NCBI GenBank assembly: GCA_030428865.1
Contig: JAUIEK010000004.1
Span: forward strand, 62,001-126,000
Source of the DNA: Bacteroidia bacterium
GTDB lineage: Bacteria; Bacteroidota; Bacteroidia; Flavobacteriales; Flavobacteriaceae
DNA length: 64,000 bases
Direction of reading: 5' to 3'
Below are positions 1 through 8,191 of the stretch, piece by piece (the first letter of the stretch is position 1; each line of letters opens with the position of its first letter). The translations under genes were made by a program, and so were the position numbers. The notes beneath the pieces were generated by a model. It saw nothing but the letters and a program-made list of their open reading frames with translations. It did not search any database and was not told where the DNA came from.

Positions 1-50
1 AGGTGCACGTTTTTATGTTCTTTAATTTTAAGAAATTAAAAAAGTTAACT

Positions 51-1478
51 ATGAAAAAAACATTACTCATTCTATTTATCATTTTCTCTAGTACAAGTAC
101 TTTTTCTCAAATAATAGAAAGAGGTTATAATGCTAGAAATTTAGGAAGCTCATTCACTGAAGCGCAAAATATATTTTGTAATGGAAATCCATCAGCATCA
201 GGAACTGATTATGAATTAAATGTTTATACATTTGATCAATTTCAAACCCCTCTTCAAGAGAATACTTTATACGAAACAATTGATGAAGATGATAATATTA
301 GATATATTTATGTAATTAGTCAACGAAGTAACCCTTTCAGTGATAGAGATGGCTTTCCTGCTGCTAGCGTTAATATAATTGAGTTTATATGTCCAGATGG
401 AAATAGTAATCAGGATAATAGTAATCCAAATGACATTATTGAAATAGGTTATATTGCTAGAAATTTAGGTAATGATTTAAGTTCAGCACAATTTGAGTAT
501 TGTAGTAATGCTAACAAAAGTAATGCGGGGCAAAGATATCAGCTAAATGTTCGATCTAATCAAAGTGCTTCTCGTCTTGAAGTAGGATCATTTTATAGGC
601 AAATTACTGAAGATAACCAAGTAAGGTATGTATATATTGTTGGATTTAATACAAGTGTATTTGCAGATAGAGATTTGTACGATATAAATGAGTTTACTGA
701 ACAACCCCTTAATTTTAGCTGTGACTATGATGGAGATGGAATCGATTACGTAAATGATAATTGTCATGATGTGTATAACCCTGATCAGGCAGATTTTGAT
801 CAAGATGGGCAAGGTGATGCTTGTGATAATGAAGATGATCGGGATTTTGATAATGACGGAATTAGAAACCATGATGATATATGCCCAAATGAAGCTGGAC
901 CAGTTTCTAACAACGGTTGTCCTGGGTTGCCCGATTTTATTGTTACAAAAATCAAAGTAAATAATAAAGTTGCACCAAATCTTGCTTTAAAGAAGAATTC
1001 ACAAAATGACTTCTGTATCGAAGTTAAAAATCAAGGAAATGTAGAAGGTGCTATTAGCCGCGTAGAATTAATATTAGCTAATGGTACAGATTTAGTTAAT
1101 GCTCCAATAGTAGCAAATCTTATGTTAATACACAATTCTTCGATTATTATGCCCGATAAAACATTAGAAGTGTGTTCGGGTCTATATCTTGGCGAAAACT
1201 ACTCAGGAAATACCTTGTCAAGATATACCATGATTCATGCGATAATTCATTCTTCTATGGAAGAATCAAATCAAGATAATAACCATTCAATTGAACAACT
1301 TAATACTACCAGCCTAAGAACCGAATTCCCTAAAGTAATACTCGATTTAGAAGATTTTTCTAGAATAACTGTAAACAATAAACAGGAAGAAAAAGAAGCC
1401 TTGAGTCAATTGAAAAAGGGTAAATTATACCTAATAAAAGGCAAGCGAGATGCCCAAAAAATTCTAATAGAAGAGTAA
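51..1478 (+). CDS. Secreted protein with duplicated N-terminal domain, thrombospondin type 3 repeats and CARDB-like domain
   Basis: A 475-residue exported protein of unknown role. The start is the ATG that opens a clean signal peptide (residues 1-20, ending TFSQ); the frame is open further upstream, but those codons are not signal-like. Residues 21-115 and 129-224 are two copies of one unit sharing ARNLG, an AQ...C segment, Y.LNV, a RY.YIV strand and a final DRD. Residues 224-291 are calcium-binding thrombospondin-3 repeats (DGDGI, DQDGQGDACD, DNDGI, CPNEAGP). Residues about 292-420 resemble a CARDB adhesion domain. The last 25 residues (LKKGKLYLIKG...KILIEE) look like the end of a type IX sorting domain, but the rest of that domain is weak. 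The N-terminal unit matches no family I recognise. Confidence 0.75.
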   Translation: MKKTLLILFIIFSSTSTFSQIIERGYNARNLGSSFTEAQNIFCNGNPSASGTDYELNVYTFDQFQTPLQENTLYETIDEDDNIRYIYVISQRSNPFSDRDGFPAASVNIIEFICPDGNSNQDNSNPNDIIEIGYIARNLGNDLSSAQFEYCSNANKSNAGQRYQLNVRSNQSASRLEVGSFYRQITEDNQVRYVYIVGFNTSVFADRDLYDINEFTEQPLNFSCDYDGDGIDYVNDNCHDVYNPDQADFDQDGQGDACDNEDDRDFDNDGIRNHDDICPNEAGPVSNNGCPGLPDFIVTKIKVNNKVAPNLALKKNSQNDFCIEVKNQGNVEGAISRVELILANGTDLVNAPIVANLMLIHNSSIIMPDKTLEVCSGLYLGENYSGNTLSRYTMIHAIIHSSMEESNQDNNHSIEQLNTTSLRTEFPKVILDLEDFSRITVNNKQEEKEALSQLKKGKLYLIKGKRDAQKILIEE

Positions 1479-1497
1479 ATAGTTTATTGAGGTGGAC

Positions 1498-1524
1498 AAA
1501 AGCAGGCTAAATGCCTGCTTTTTT
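1498..1524 (+). terminator. Rho-independent terminator
   Basis: A 10-bp stem (AAAAGCAGGC with GCCTGCTTTT) around a TAAAT loop runs into a T-tract 20 bases after the first gene's stop, so that gene is probably transcribed alone. Confidence 0.85.
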
Positions 1525-1612
1525 ATTGTTAACCATAAGTTAAATATAAGTAAGACAAATAGTTTTCATTTTATTTCTATATTGTGCGCCTCAACAATAA
1601 ATATTATATCTT

Positions 1613-3328
1613 ATGAAGAAAAATTACTTTTTTACTTTTTTATTAACGCTACTTTTTGCCTCAATTACTTACGGGCAATTAGTTATTAATGAAGTTGATG
1701 CAGATCAAGCAGGTACAGATACTTCAGAATTTATCGAACTAAAATGGACGGCGAACACCTCTTTAAATGGTTATGTTGTTGTATTATTCAATGGAAGTTC
1801 AGACACTAGTTATGCTGCTTATGATTTAGATGGTTACTCCACCGATGCAAATGGATTTTTTATATTAACAACAACCTCACAGGCTACTGCTTCAGATATT
1901 GATATGGGAGCAGATAACACCTTGCAAAACGGAGCTGATGCAATTGCTATTTATCAAGCTGATGCAAGTGATTTTCCTAACGGAACAGCTGTTTCAGATA
2001 GAGGCTTAATTGATGCAATTGTTTACGGAACAAATGATCCTGATGATACAGGTTTATTAACAGCTTTTGGACTATCTGTTCAGTATGATGAAGGCTTAAA
2101 TGGAAATAAAGATACTGAGTCAATACAAAGGCATACAGATGGAACGTATCAAGTTTTGGCCCCTACTTTTAGAGCAGAAAACAATACTTCTTCAGCTGCA
2201 GGATTATCAATCACTTCTCCAAGAGAAAATCAGATATTTAATCCAGAAACAACTGCTGTAGATGTTTCTTTTACTGTCGATAATTTTAATGTAGCTTCTG
2301 GCGGTACAGGAGATGGATATATTGTGTATTCTATAGATAGAGGAACTCCAGTTGATAAGTTTGACACGAGTGATATTACTTTTGATAGTTTAACAGAAGG
2401 AGAACATTCAGTAGTAATTGAATTAGTTGATAATGGAGGAAACTCTCTATCTACACCAGTAACCGAAACTGTTTCTTTCACAATTGCGTCTTATACACAA
2501 GTAGCAGACTTATCAGCATTAAGAGCGGGTACTGAAGGAGAGTATTACGAGTTAACAGGAGAAGTAGTTTTGACATATGCTCGTAGTAGCAGGAACCAAA
2601 AATATATTCAAGACAGAACAGCGGGAATTTTAATTGATGACAGCTCTGGTAATATAACAACTAGTTATAACGTTGGAGATGGAATTACAGGAATTAGAGG
2701 AGTTCTTGGTTCATTTAGAGGTATTTTACAGTTTGTCCCTCAAACAGACCCTGGAGCACCTTCATCTACAGGAAACAGAATCACTCCAGAGATTGTTACA
2801 TTGGCAGACTTTGAAGCAAATTCAGAAAATTACGAGTCAGAATTAATTGAAATTCAAGACGTAACTTTTACTGATGCAGGAAGCACATTTGCAGCAAGTA
2901 CAAGTTATGATATTACTACTGGAGCTACAACATCTACTTTCAGAACTAATTTTTCAGAAGCAGATTATATTGGAGAAACTATTCCTACAGGTTCTGTAAA
3001 TTTAACTGTATTTGGAGCAGAATTTGATGGAGATCCACAGGTAATAGCAATTGATTTAGGCGGAATTGTATTAGGTGTAAAAATAGATGATATAAAAGGT
3101 TTTTCTGCTTATCCAAACCCAGTAATAAACCATACAGTTTCTATTACTAGCAATTCTTCGGATACCAAAACAATTGTTTTATACAATGTTCTTGGTAAAG
3201 AGGTTTTTAATCAAAAAGTAAACGGATTGACCAACACAATTGATGTTTCAAAAATTCAATCAGGGATATACATTCTTAAAGTAACTCAAGGAGATAGTAT
3301 ATCTACTAGAAAATTAGTAATTCAATAA
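1613..3328 (+). CDS. T9SS-sorted protein with lamin-tail-like and DUF5689/OB-like domains
   Basis: A 571-residue secreted protein. A signal peptide covers residues 1-21 (ending TYGQ). It is followed by a lamin-tail-domain-like segment (LVINEVDAD...EFIEL, to about residue 190), an Ig-like segment (about 197-295), and an OB-fold-like region related to DUF5689 (about 300-480: YYELTGEVVLTY, YIQDRTAGILIDD, YESELIEIQDVTF). The C-terminus is a canonical type A sorting domain (about 497-571: SAYPNPV, LYNVLGKEVF, SGIYILKV, RKLVIQ), so export by type IX secretion and surface attachment or release are expected. Lamin-tail proteins of this type often occur with extracellular nucleases. No catalytic motif is visible here, so a binding role is only an inference. 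Terminators lie on both sides. Confidence 0.85.
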   Translation: MKKNYFFTFLLTLLFASITYGQLVINEVDADQAGTDTSEFIELKWTANTSLNGYVVVLFNGSSDTSYAAYDLDGYSTDANGFFILTTTSQATASDIDMGADNTLQNGADAIAIYQADASDFPNGTAVSDRGLIDAIVYGTNDPDDTGLLTAFGLSVQYDEGLNGNKDTESIQRHTDGTYQVLAPTFRAENNTSSAAGLSITSPRENQIFNPETTAVDVSFTVDNFNVASGGTGDGYIVYSIDRGTPVDKFDTSDITFDSLTEGEHSVVIELVDNGGNSLSTPVTETVSFTIASYTQVADLSALRAGTEGEYYELTGEVVLTYARSSRNQKYIQDRTAGILIDDSSGNITTSYNVGDGITGIRGVLGSFRGILQFVPQTDPGAPSSTGNRITPEIVTLADFEANSENYESELIEIQDVTFTDAGSTFAASTSYDITTGATTSTFRTNFSEADYIGETIPTGSVNLTVFGAEFDGDPQVIAIDLGGIVLGVKIDDIKGFSAYPNPVINHTVSITSNSSDTKTIVLYNVLGKEVFNQKVNGLTNTIDVSKIQSGIYILKVTQGDSISTRKLVIQ

Positions 3329-3351
3329 AACTAAATTCTTTAGTAATAATT

Positions 3352-3382
3352 AAAAGCCTCAATTTAATTGAGGCTTTTTTGT
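3352..3382 (+). terminator. Rho-independent terminator
   Basis: A 12-bp perfect stem (AAAAGCCTCAAT with ATTGAGGCTTTT, loop TTA) followed by T's. It ends 20 bases before the exonuclease start, so the next gene needs a promoter inside or just after the hairpin. Confidence 0.85.
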
Positions 3383-3402
3383 ATTTTGCTAAAAAAATTG
3401 TA

Positions 3403-4119
3403 ATGATTCAAACAAAGTCTTTAGAAAACATTTTGTTTCTAGATATAGAAACGGTTTCTAACTATGAAAACTGGTCAGTTCTTTCAGATCACGAAAAAGA
3501 ATTGTTTGATAAAAAAACAGCATACCAAAGAAAAGAAGAAATTACTCCAGAAGATTTTTACGAAAGAGCAGGCATTTGGGCAGAGTTTGGAAAAGTGGTA
3601 TGCATCTCTGTAGCCTATTTTACCAAAAATGAAAACGGTAGACAACTTAGAGTTACCTCTTTTTTTGGTTTTGACGAAAAGAAAATTTTAAAGGAGTTTG
3701 CCGAGTTGTTGCAAAATCATTTTGATAAAAAAGATCATGTGCTTTGTGCTCATAACGGGAAGGAGTTTGATTTTCCTTTTTTAGCTAGAAGAATGATCGT
3801 TCAAGGCATCTCACTTCCCAAAAAATTAAATTTGTTTGGTAAAAAACCATGGGAAATACCTCATTTAGACACCATGGAATTATGGAAGTTTGGAGATTAC
3901 AAACATTATACATCTCTCGAGCTGTTAACTTTCCTACTTGGCATTCCTTCTCCAAAAGAAGAAATTGATGGAAGTAATGTAGCTAGCGTATTTTATAAAG
4001 AAAAAAATCTTAAAAAAATAGCTGATTATTGTGAAAAAGACACAATCGCGGTAGCTCAGATTCTTCTACGTTTTACAGGCCAAGAATTACTAAACGAAAC
4101 TGAAATTATTAGAATATGA
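3403..4119 (+). CDS. Predicted 3'-5' exonuclease related to the PolB exonuclease domain
   Basis: 238 residues from the ATG at 3403; an upstream TTG in frame lies within the terminator hairpin and is rejected. The DnaQ/PolB exonuclease motifs are present: ExoI FLDIETV near residue 14, ExoII with HNGKEFDFPFLARR near residue 110, and ExoIII YCEKDTIA near residue 205 as the final acidic motif. The family (DNA_pol_B_exo2-like) is a stand-alone proofreading-type nuclease domain without a polymerase. A role in DNA repair or RNA/DNA end trimming is inferred from the family. The stop codon touches the end of a candidate small RNA on the opposite strand. Confidence 0.85.
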   Translation: MIQTKSLENILFLDIETVSNYENWSVLSDHEKELFDKKTAYQRKEEITPEDFYERAGIWAEFGKVVCISVAYFTKNENGRQLRVTSFFGFDEKKILKEFAELLQNHFDKKDHVLCAHNGKEFDFPFLARRMIVQGISLPKKLNLFGKKPWEIPHLDTMELWKFGDYKHYTSLELLTFLLGIPSPKEEIDGSNVASVFYKEKNLKKIADYCEKDTIAVAQILLRFTGQELLNETEIIRI

Positions 4120-4217
4120 AAAAACCGAGCCAGGGGGCTCGGTTCTTCAGATAATTAAGATCGGGGAAAATCTTAAAATCTCAACATAAATATATGTCAT
4201 TATGAAGACATGACTAA
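4118..4217 (-). ncRNA. Candidate small RNA gene (about 100 nt)
   Basis: The minus strand carries, in order, a Bacteroidota-type promoter (TTG-N20-TACTTTTA, 4223-4253), a hairpin with a 5-bp stem (ATGTC/GACAT, 4194-4211), a second hairpin with a perfect 7-bp stem (TTAAGAT/ATCTTAA, 4155-4176) whose loop contains CCCC, and a GC-rich terminator hairpin followed by six T's (4119-4144). No reading frame of useful length lies inside. The T-tract is good only in the minus direction, which argues that the hairpin ends a minus-strand transcript rather than only the exonuclease mRNA. The 5' end is estimated from the -7 box. It is not a recognisable SRP RNA, 6S RNA or tmRNA. Confidence 0.5.
4119..4144 (-). 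terminator. Terminator of candidate small RNA, possibly bidirectional
   Basis: A 9-bp perfect stem (AACCGAGCC with GGCTCGGTT, 4123-4131 and 4136-4144) with a 4-base loop. On the minus strand it is followed by six T's. On the plus strand the tail is TTCTTCAG, a weak U-tract, so termination of the exonuclease mRNA is possible but less efficient. Confidence 0.7.
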
Positions 4218-4222
4218 CGGTG

Positions 4223-4253
4223 TAAAAGTACACTTAGATAATATACCAGTCAA
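4223..4253 (-). promoter_or_regulatory. Promoter of candidate small RNA
   Basis: Minus-strand TTG (4251-4253), a 20-base spacer, then TACTTTTA (4223-4230), one base off the TAnnTTTG -7 consensus. The spacing fits other promoters in this window (17-20). Confidence 0.45.
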
Positions 4254-4258
4254 TCCCC

Positions 4259-4290
4259 GAAAACAGTGAAATTTTTCCCTCACGGTTTTC
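4259..4290. repeat. 11-bp inverted repeat upstream of small RNA promoter
   Basis: GAAAACAGTGA (4259-4269) and TCACGGTTTTC (4280-4290) are inverted repeats with one mismatch around a 10-base T/C-rich centre. The repeat sits directly behind the -33 element of the minus-strand promoter, a position typical of an activator site. The rest of the intergenic stretch to 4488 is AT-rich and shows no gene. Confidence 0.5.
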
Positions 4291-4443
4291 AGTGAATTGA
4301 GAATGAAAAAATGCATTTAAATATCTGAAAAACAATTGTTTGTGATTTTAAATAATCAGTACTTATTGGTTTGTGTGAATTTTTACTGTATTAGAAGAAC
4401 GTCAAAGATTGCTAATTATACTTTTTTATACTTAATTTAATCG

Positions 4444-4476
4444 TTGAATTAAGTTTAGATATAAATTCTACCTTTA
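4444..4476 (+). promoter_or_regulatory. Weak promoter candidate for the ABC ATPase gene
   Basis: TTG at 4444-4446 and TACCTTTA at 4469-4476 (one mismatch to TAnnTTTG), with a 22-base spacer that is longer than usual. The start codon follows 12 bases later. Confidence 0.25.
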
Positions 4477-4488
4477 TAAAAACTCTTC

Positions 4489-6159
4489 ATGTTAGCGGTT
4501 CGTAATCTTACTATATCATTTTCTGATGCAGAAAACAAAAACACAGTAGTTAAAAACCTGTCTTTTTCACTTTCTAAAAATAAAATACTCGGAATTGTAG
4601 GAGAATCAGGTAGTGGTAAATCGGTAAGTTCATTGGCTATATTAGGGCTTCTTTCAAAGAAAGCATCTGTTGAAGGAGAAATCCTTTTTGAGGGAGAGAA
4701 TCTACTTAATCTTACAAACAAAAAATTTCAAGAAATTAGAGGAAGAAAAATTAGCATGATTTTTCAAGAACCGATGAGTTCATTAAATCCTACCTTACAA
4801 TGTGGATATCAAGTGTCGGAAGTATTAAAAAGACACACTCAACTATCTAAAAAAGAAATTTATAATGAGGTTATAGAGTTATTTAAAAAAGTAAAATTAC
4901 CTAGGCCAGAGCAAATTTTTTCTTCATATCCACATCAAATTAGTGGAGGGCAAAAACAACGAATAATGATTGCAATGGCTTTGGCGTGTAAGCCCAAACT
5001 ACTTATTGCAGATGAACCTACAACGGCTCTGGATGTTACGGTGCAAAGAGAAATTTTACAATTGTTAAAAGAGTTGCAAGAAGAAAACGAAATGGCTATT
5101 TTATTTATCTCGCATGATTTGGCATTGGTTTCGGAAATAGCCGACGAAGTGCTTGTTATGTATCGTGGAGAATTAGTAGAAAAAGGTACAGCGAGAGAGC
5201 TTTTTACAAATCCCAAAAAAGAATATACCAAAGCATTATTGTATGCAAAACCGTCTTTGAACGAACGATTAAAGAAACTGCCTACTGTGGCAGATTTTAC
5301 AGAAGATTATTTTAAAAAAGAGGTTTTTGATAAAGAAGAAAGAAAAAAGTTTCATAAAAAATTATACAGTAAAGAGCCGATACTAGAAATTAAAAATTTA
5401 TATAAAGAATTTATAAGTGGAGGTTCTTGGTTAAAGAAAGGAACTATCATAAAAGCAGTAGATGTAGTTTCTATTAATATTTATGAAGGAGAAACTTTAG
5501 GTTTGGTAGGAGAATCAGGATGTGGTAAAACAACTTTAGGGAGGACTATCCTACAACTAGAAAAAGCAACATCGGGTCAGATTTTTTATAGAAAAAAAGA
5601 TGTTACGAAGTTATCAAATAGTGAGTTAAAAAACTTTCGGAAAGACATTCAAATTATCTTTCAAGATCCTTTTTCATCACTTAACCCCAGAATAACAGTA
5701 GGAGAAATGATCATAGAACCAATGCAGGTTCATAAAATACTCAAAACAAAATCAGAGCGAAAAGACTATGTGTTGCAACTACTAGACAAGGTAGGCTTGA
5801 GTTCTGCTTTTTATAACAGATATCCGCATGAGTTTTCAGGAGGACAAAGACAACGAATAGGAATTGCTAGAGCCTTAGCATTACAGCCTAAAATTATCAT
5901 TTGTGATGAGTCAGTATCTGCACTTGACGTTTCTGTGCAAGCACAAGTTCTGAATCTACTTAATCAACTTAAACAAGAATTTCAGTTTACCTATTTGTTC
6001 ATTTCACATGATTTATCCGTTGTAAAGTTTATGTCAGATCGATTGGCAGTTATGAATCAAGGAAAAATAGAAGAATTAGGAGAAGCAGATGCTGTTTATG
6101 AAAACCCAAAAAAAGAATACACTAAGAGGTTGATTGAAGCAATTCCTAAAGGGTTATAA
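4489..6159 (+). CDS. Double-ATPase ABC transporter subunit (dipeptide/oligopeptide type)
   Basis: 556 residues holding two complete ATPase domains, equivalent to fused DppD and DppF (as in YejF or GsiA). Domain 1 has Walker A GESGSGKS (38-45), signature SGGQKQR (152-158) and LLIADEPTTALD. Domain 2 has GESGCGKT (341-348), SGGQRQR (450-456) and IICDESVSALDVS. Each domain ends with the oligopeptide-type tail (NPKKEYTKALL and NPKKEYTKRLI). It would power peptide or other small-molecule import at the inner membrane. No permease or binding-protein gene lies next to it, so its partners are encoded elsewhere. The second Walker B region has DES where DEP is usual. Confidence 0.9.
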   Translation: MLAVRNLTISFSDAENKNTVVKNLSFSLSKNKILGIVGESGSGKSVSSLAILGLLSKKASVEGEILFEGENLLNLTNKKFQEIRGRKISMIFQEPMSSLNPTLQCGYQVSEVLKRHTQLSKKEIYNEVIELFKKVKLPRPEQIFSSYPHQISGGQKQRIMIAMALACKPKLLIADEPTTALDVTVQREILQLLKELQEENEMAILFISHDLALVSEIADEVLVMYRGELVEKGTARELFTNPKKEYTKALLYAKPSLNERLKKLPTVADFTEDYFKKEVFDKEERKKFHKKLYSKEPILEIKNLYKEFISGGSWLKKGTIIKAVDVVSINIYEGETLGLVGESGCGKTTLGRTILQLEKATSGQIFYRKKDVTKLSNSELKNFRKDIQIIFQDPFSSLNPRITVGEMIIEPMQVHKILKTKSERKDYVLQLLDKVGLSSAFYNRYPHEFSGGQRQRIGIARALALQPKIIICDESVSALDVSVQAQVLNLLNQLKQEFQFTYLFISHDLSVVKFMSDRLAVMNQGKIEELGEADAVYENPKKEYTKRLIEAIPKGL

Positions 6160-6222
6160 GATAAGTTTTCTAGCCTCATTGTTAAATAGTATATTGCAGT
6201 CCGAAAAGGAAGACATTTATTT

Positions 6223-7239
6223 ATGAAGATTATTGTGCCGATGGCAGGTGTTGGATCTCGCTTGAGACCTCATACACTAACGATTCCTAAACCGTTAACG
6301 GTAATTGCAGGAAAACCAATTGTTCAAAGATTAGTAGAAGACATAGCAGCTGTTGTAAAACAGCAAATAGATGAAATAGCATTTATAGTAGGTCCGCCAG
6401 AAAAAGGATTTCCTGCAAACACAAGAGAAAAATTGTTGAATATTGCCACTCAATTAGGAGCAAAAGGTTCTGTATACGTTCAGGAAGAAGCTCTAGGAAC
6501 GGCCCATGCAATTTACTGTGCAAAACAATCATTAACAGGGCCTTGTGTAGTAGCCTTTGCAGATACATTATTCAAAGCAGATTTTACCCTTGATAGTAAG
6601 GCAGATGGAGCTATTTGGGTTAAAAAAGTAGAAGATCCAAGAGCGTTTGGAGTTGTTAAACTTCAAGATGGATATATCACGGATTTTGTAGAAAAACCTC
6701 AAGAGTTTGTATCAGACTTAGCTATTATTGGGATTTATTACTTTAAAGATGGAGACAAGTTATTACATGAAATCAATTACTTAATAGATAATGATATACG
6801 ACCATCTGGAGAGTTTCAACTAACAGAAGTGTTAGAATCTTTAAAAGAGCAAGGAGCAAAGTTTGTTCCGGGGCAAGTAGATGTTTGGATGGATTGTGGA
6901 AAGAAAGATCCAACAGTAGATACAAATAAGCAAATATTGCGTTTTGCTCAAGAAAAAGGACAAAATTTAGTACATGATTCTGTTATTTTGGAAAATTCAG
7001 AAATTATACAACCATGCTATGTTGGTTCTAATGTTATATTGAAGAATACAAAAATAGGTCCTTTCGTTTCTCTAGGTGAAAACAGTATTGTAGAAAACTC
7101 AACAATAGAAAATTCATTAATTCAGACAAATGTTTTGATTAAGAATGCACGCTTAGAAAATGCAATGATTGGAAACCATGCTAAATTTGATGGAAATTTC
7201 ACTTCTGTAAGTATTGGAGATTATACTGAGTTAACATAA
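6223..7239 (+). CDS. Sugar-phosphate nucleotidyltransferase
   Basis: 338 residues. The N-terminal Rossmann-like domain has the nucleotidyltransferase signature MAGVGSRLRPHTLTIPKPL (residues 7-25) and a catalytic-type FADTLF segment near residue 110. The C-terminus (about 245-338) has hexapeptide-like repeats (ENSEIIQP, KNTKIGPFVSLGENSIVENSTIENS), suggesting a left-handed beta-helix. The family makes NDP-sugars from sugar-1-phosphates (RmlA/GlmU-like); the exact sugar cannot be read from sequence. It heads a closely spaced run with a TPR protein, a DUF4292 lipoprotein and an EnvC-like protein (gaps of 10, -4 and 0 bases), which suggests a cell-envelope role. Confidence 0.85.
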   Translation: MKIIVPMAGVGSRLRPHTLTIPKPLTVIAGKPIVQRLVEDIAAVVKQQIDEIAFIVGPPEKGFPANTREKLLNIATQLGAKGSVYVQEEALGTAHAIYCAKQSLTGPCVVAFADTLFKADFTLDSKADGAIWVKKVEDPRAFGVVKLQDGYITDFVEKPQEFVSDLAIIGIYYFKDGDKLLHEINYLIDNDIRPSGEFQLTEVLESLKEQGAKFVPGQVDVWMDCGKKDPTVDTNKQILRFAQEKGQNLVHDSVILENSEIIQPCYVGSNVILKNTKIGPFVSLGENSIVENSTIENSLIQTNVLIKNARLENAMIGNHAKFDGNFTSVSIGDYTELT

Positions 7240-7249
7240 TAGCATAATA

Positions 7250-8191
7250 ATGAAAAGAGTTATTCTCCTTATTGTACTATTTCTGGGGTTTAATTCTTTT
7301 TGTTTTTCGCAAGACAGCATTCCTGTAAGCAAAGATGTAGGTGAAGAGAAAAACCTGCAATTTCAAGAGTTTTTTTTTAAAGCGCTATCAGAAAAAGCAA
7401 TTCGAAATTATCAAAAAGCAATTCTGTATTTAGAAAAATGCAATGAAATTCTTCCAGGAAACACTACTGTTTTTTTTGAATTTTCTAAGAACTATTATCT
7501 TTTAGGTAGGAATCAAGAAGCTAAATTATACGTTAATAAAGCACTGGAAAAAGACAGTAAAAATTACTGGATGCTTCTCCATTTAATTGAGATTTTAAAA
7601 AAAGAGAAAAATTTTAAAAGAGCAATTAAGCTACAAAAGCAATTAGTTAAAGAAAAACCGAATAAGCAAGAAAACTTAGTTTATCTGTATTTACAAGATG
7701 AAGATTATGACAACGCCTTACGTTTAATGCTGAAAATGGAATCAGAAGTAGGGCTCTCTGATAATCTGAAAGAGATTAAGGAAAGATTATTAAAAGTAAA
7801 TGATAATAGAAATATTTCTGTTAAGAAGAAATTGACAACTTTACAAGATTATATTGTTGATTTTGAGAGCAATAACAGTTTAGAAGTTTTGTTTGAACTA
7901 TTAAATTTGGCAGAAAAAGAAAACAGCAATGTATTTTATCAATACACAGAAAAAGGTCTTTCTTTATTTCCTGTACAACCTTTGTTGTATGTGTACAGAG
8001 CAAAAGCATTAAATCAAAAAAATCAATATCAAAAAGCAATACAAGTACTTAAAACTGGCTTAGATTTTGTTGTTGATAATCCAAGTGTGTTAAATGAATT
8101 TTATAAAGAATTGGCAAATTCGTATAAACTTTTAGGTAATACAAATAAGTACAAGGAGTTTCTAGAGAAGATAAAATACAATGATAAATGA
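7250..8191 (+). CDS. Secreted TPR-repeat protein
   Basis: 313 residues with a signal peptide (1-21, ending FCFSQ). TPR-like helical pairs are seen near residues 43-150 (YQKAILYLEKCNEILPGN, AKLYVNKALEKDSKN) and again at 225-300 (YQKAIQVLKTGLDFV, LANSYKLLGNTNKYKEFLEK). TPR proteins of this kind act as periplasmic scaffolds. The last four bases (ATGA) overlap the next start, so it is translationally coupled to the DUF4292 lipoprotein. Confidence 0.85.
   Translation: MKRVILLIVLFLGFNSFCFSQDSIPVSKDVGEEKNLQFQEFFFKALSEKAIRNYQKAILYLEKCNEILPGNTTVFFEFSKNYYLLGRNQEAKLYVNKALEKDSKNYWMLLHLIEILKKEKNFKRAIKLQKQLVKEKPNKQENLVYLYLQDEDYDNALRLMLKMESEVGLSDNLKEIKERLLKVNDNRNISVKKKLTTLQDYIVDFESNNSLEVLFELLNLAEKENSNVFYQYTEKGLSLFPVQPLLYVYRAKALNQKNQYQKAIQVLKTGLDFVVDNPSVLNEFYKELANSYKLLGNTNKYKEFLEKIKYNDK

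Noticed and set aside
588..872. 94-residue minus-strand frame in the first gene
   Set aside because: Isoleucine-rich shadow of an AT-rich coding gene with signal peptide and domains on the plus strand.
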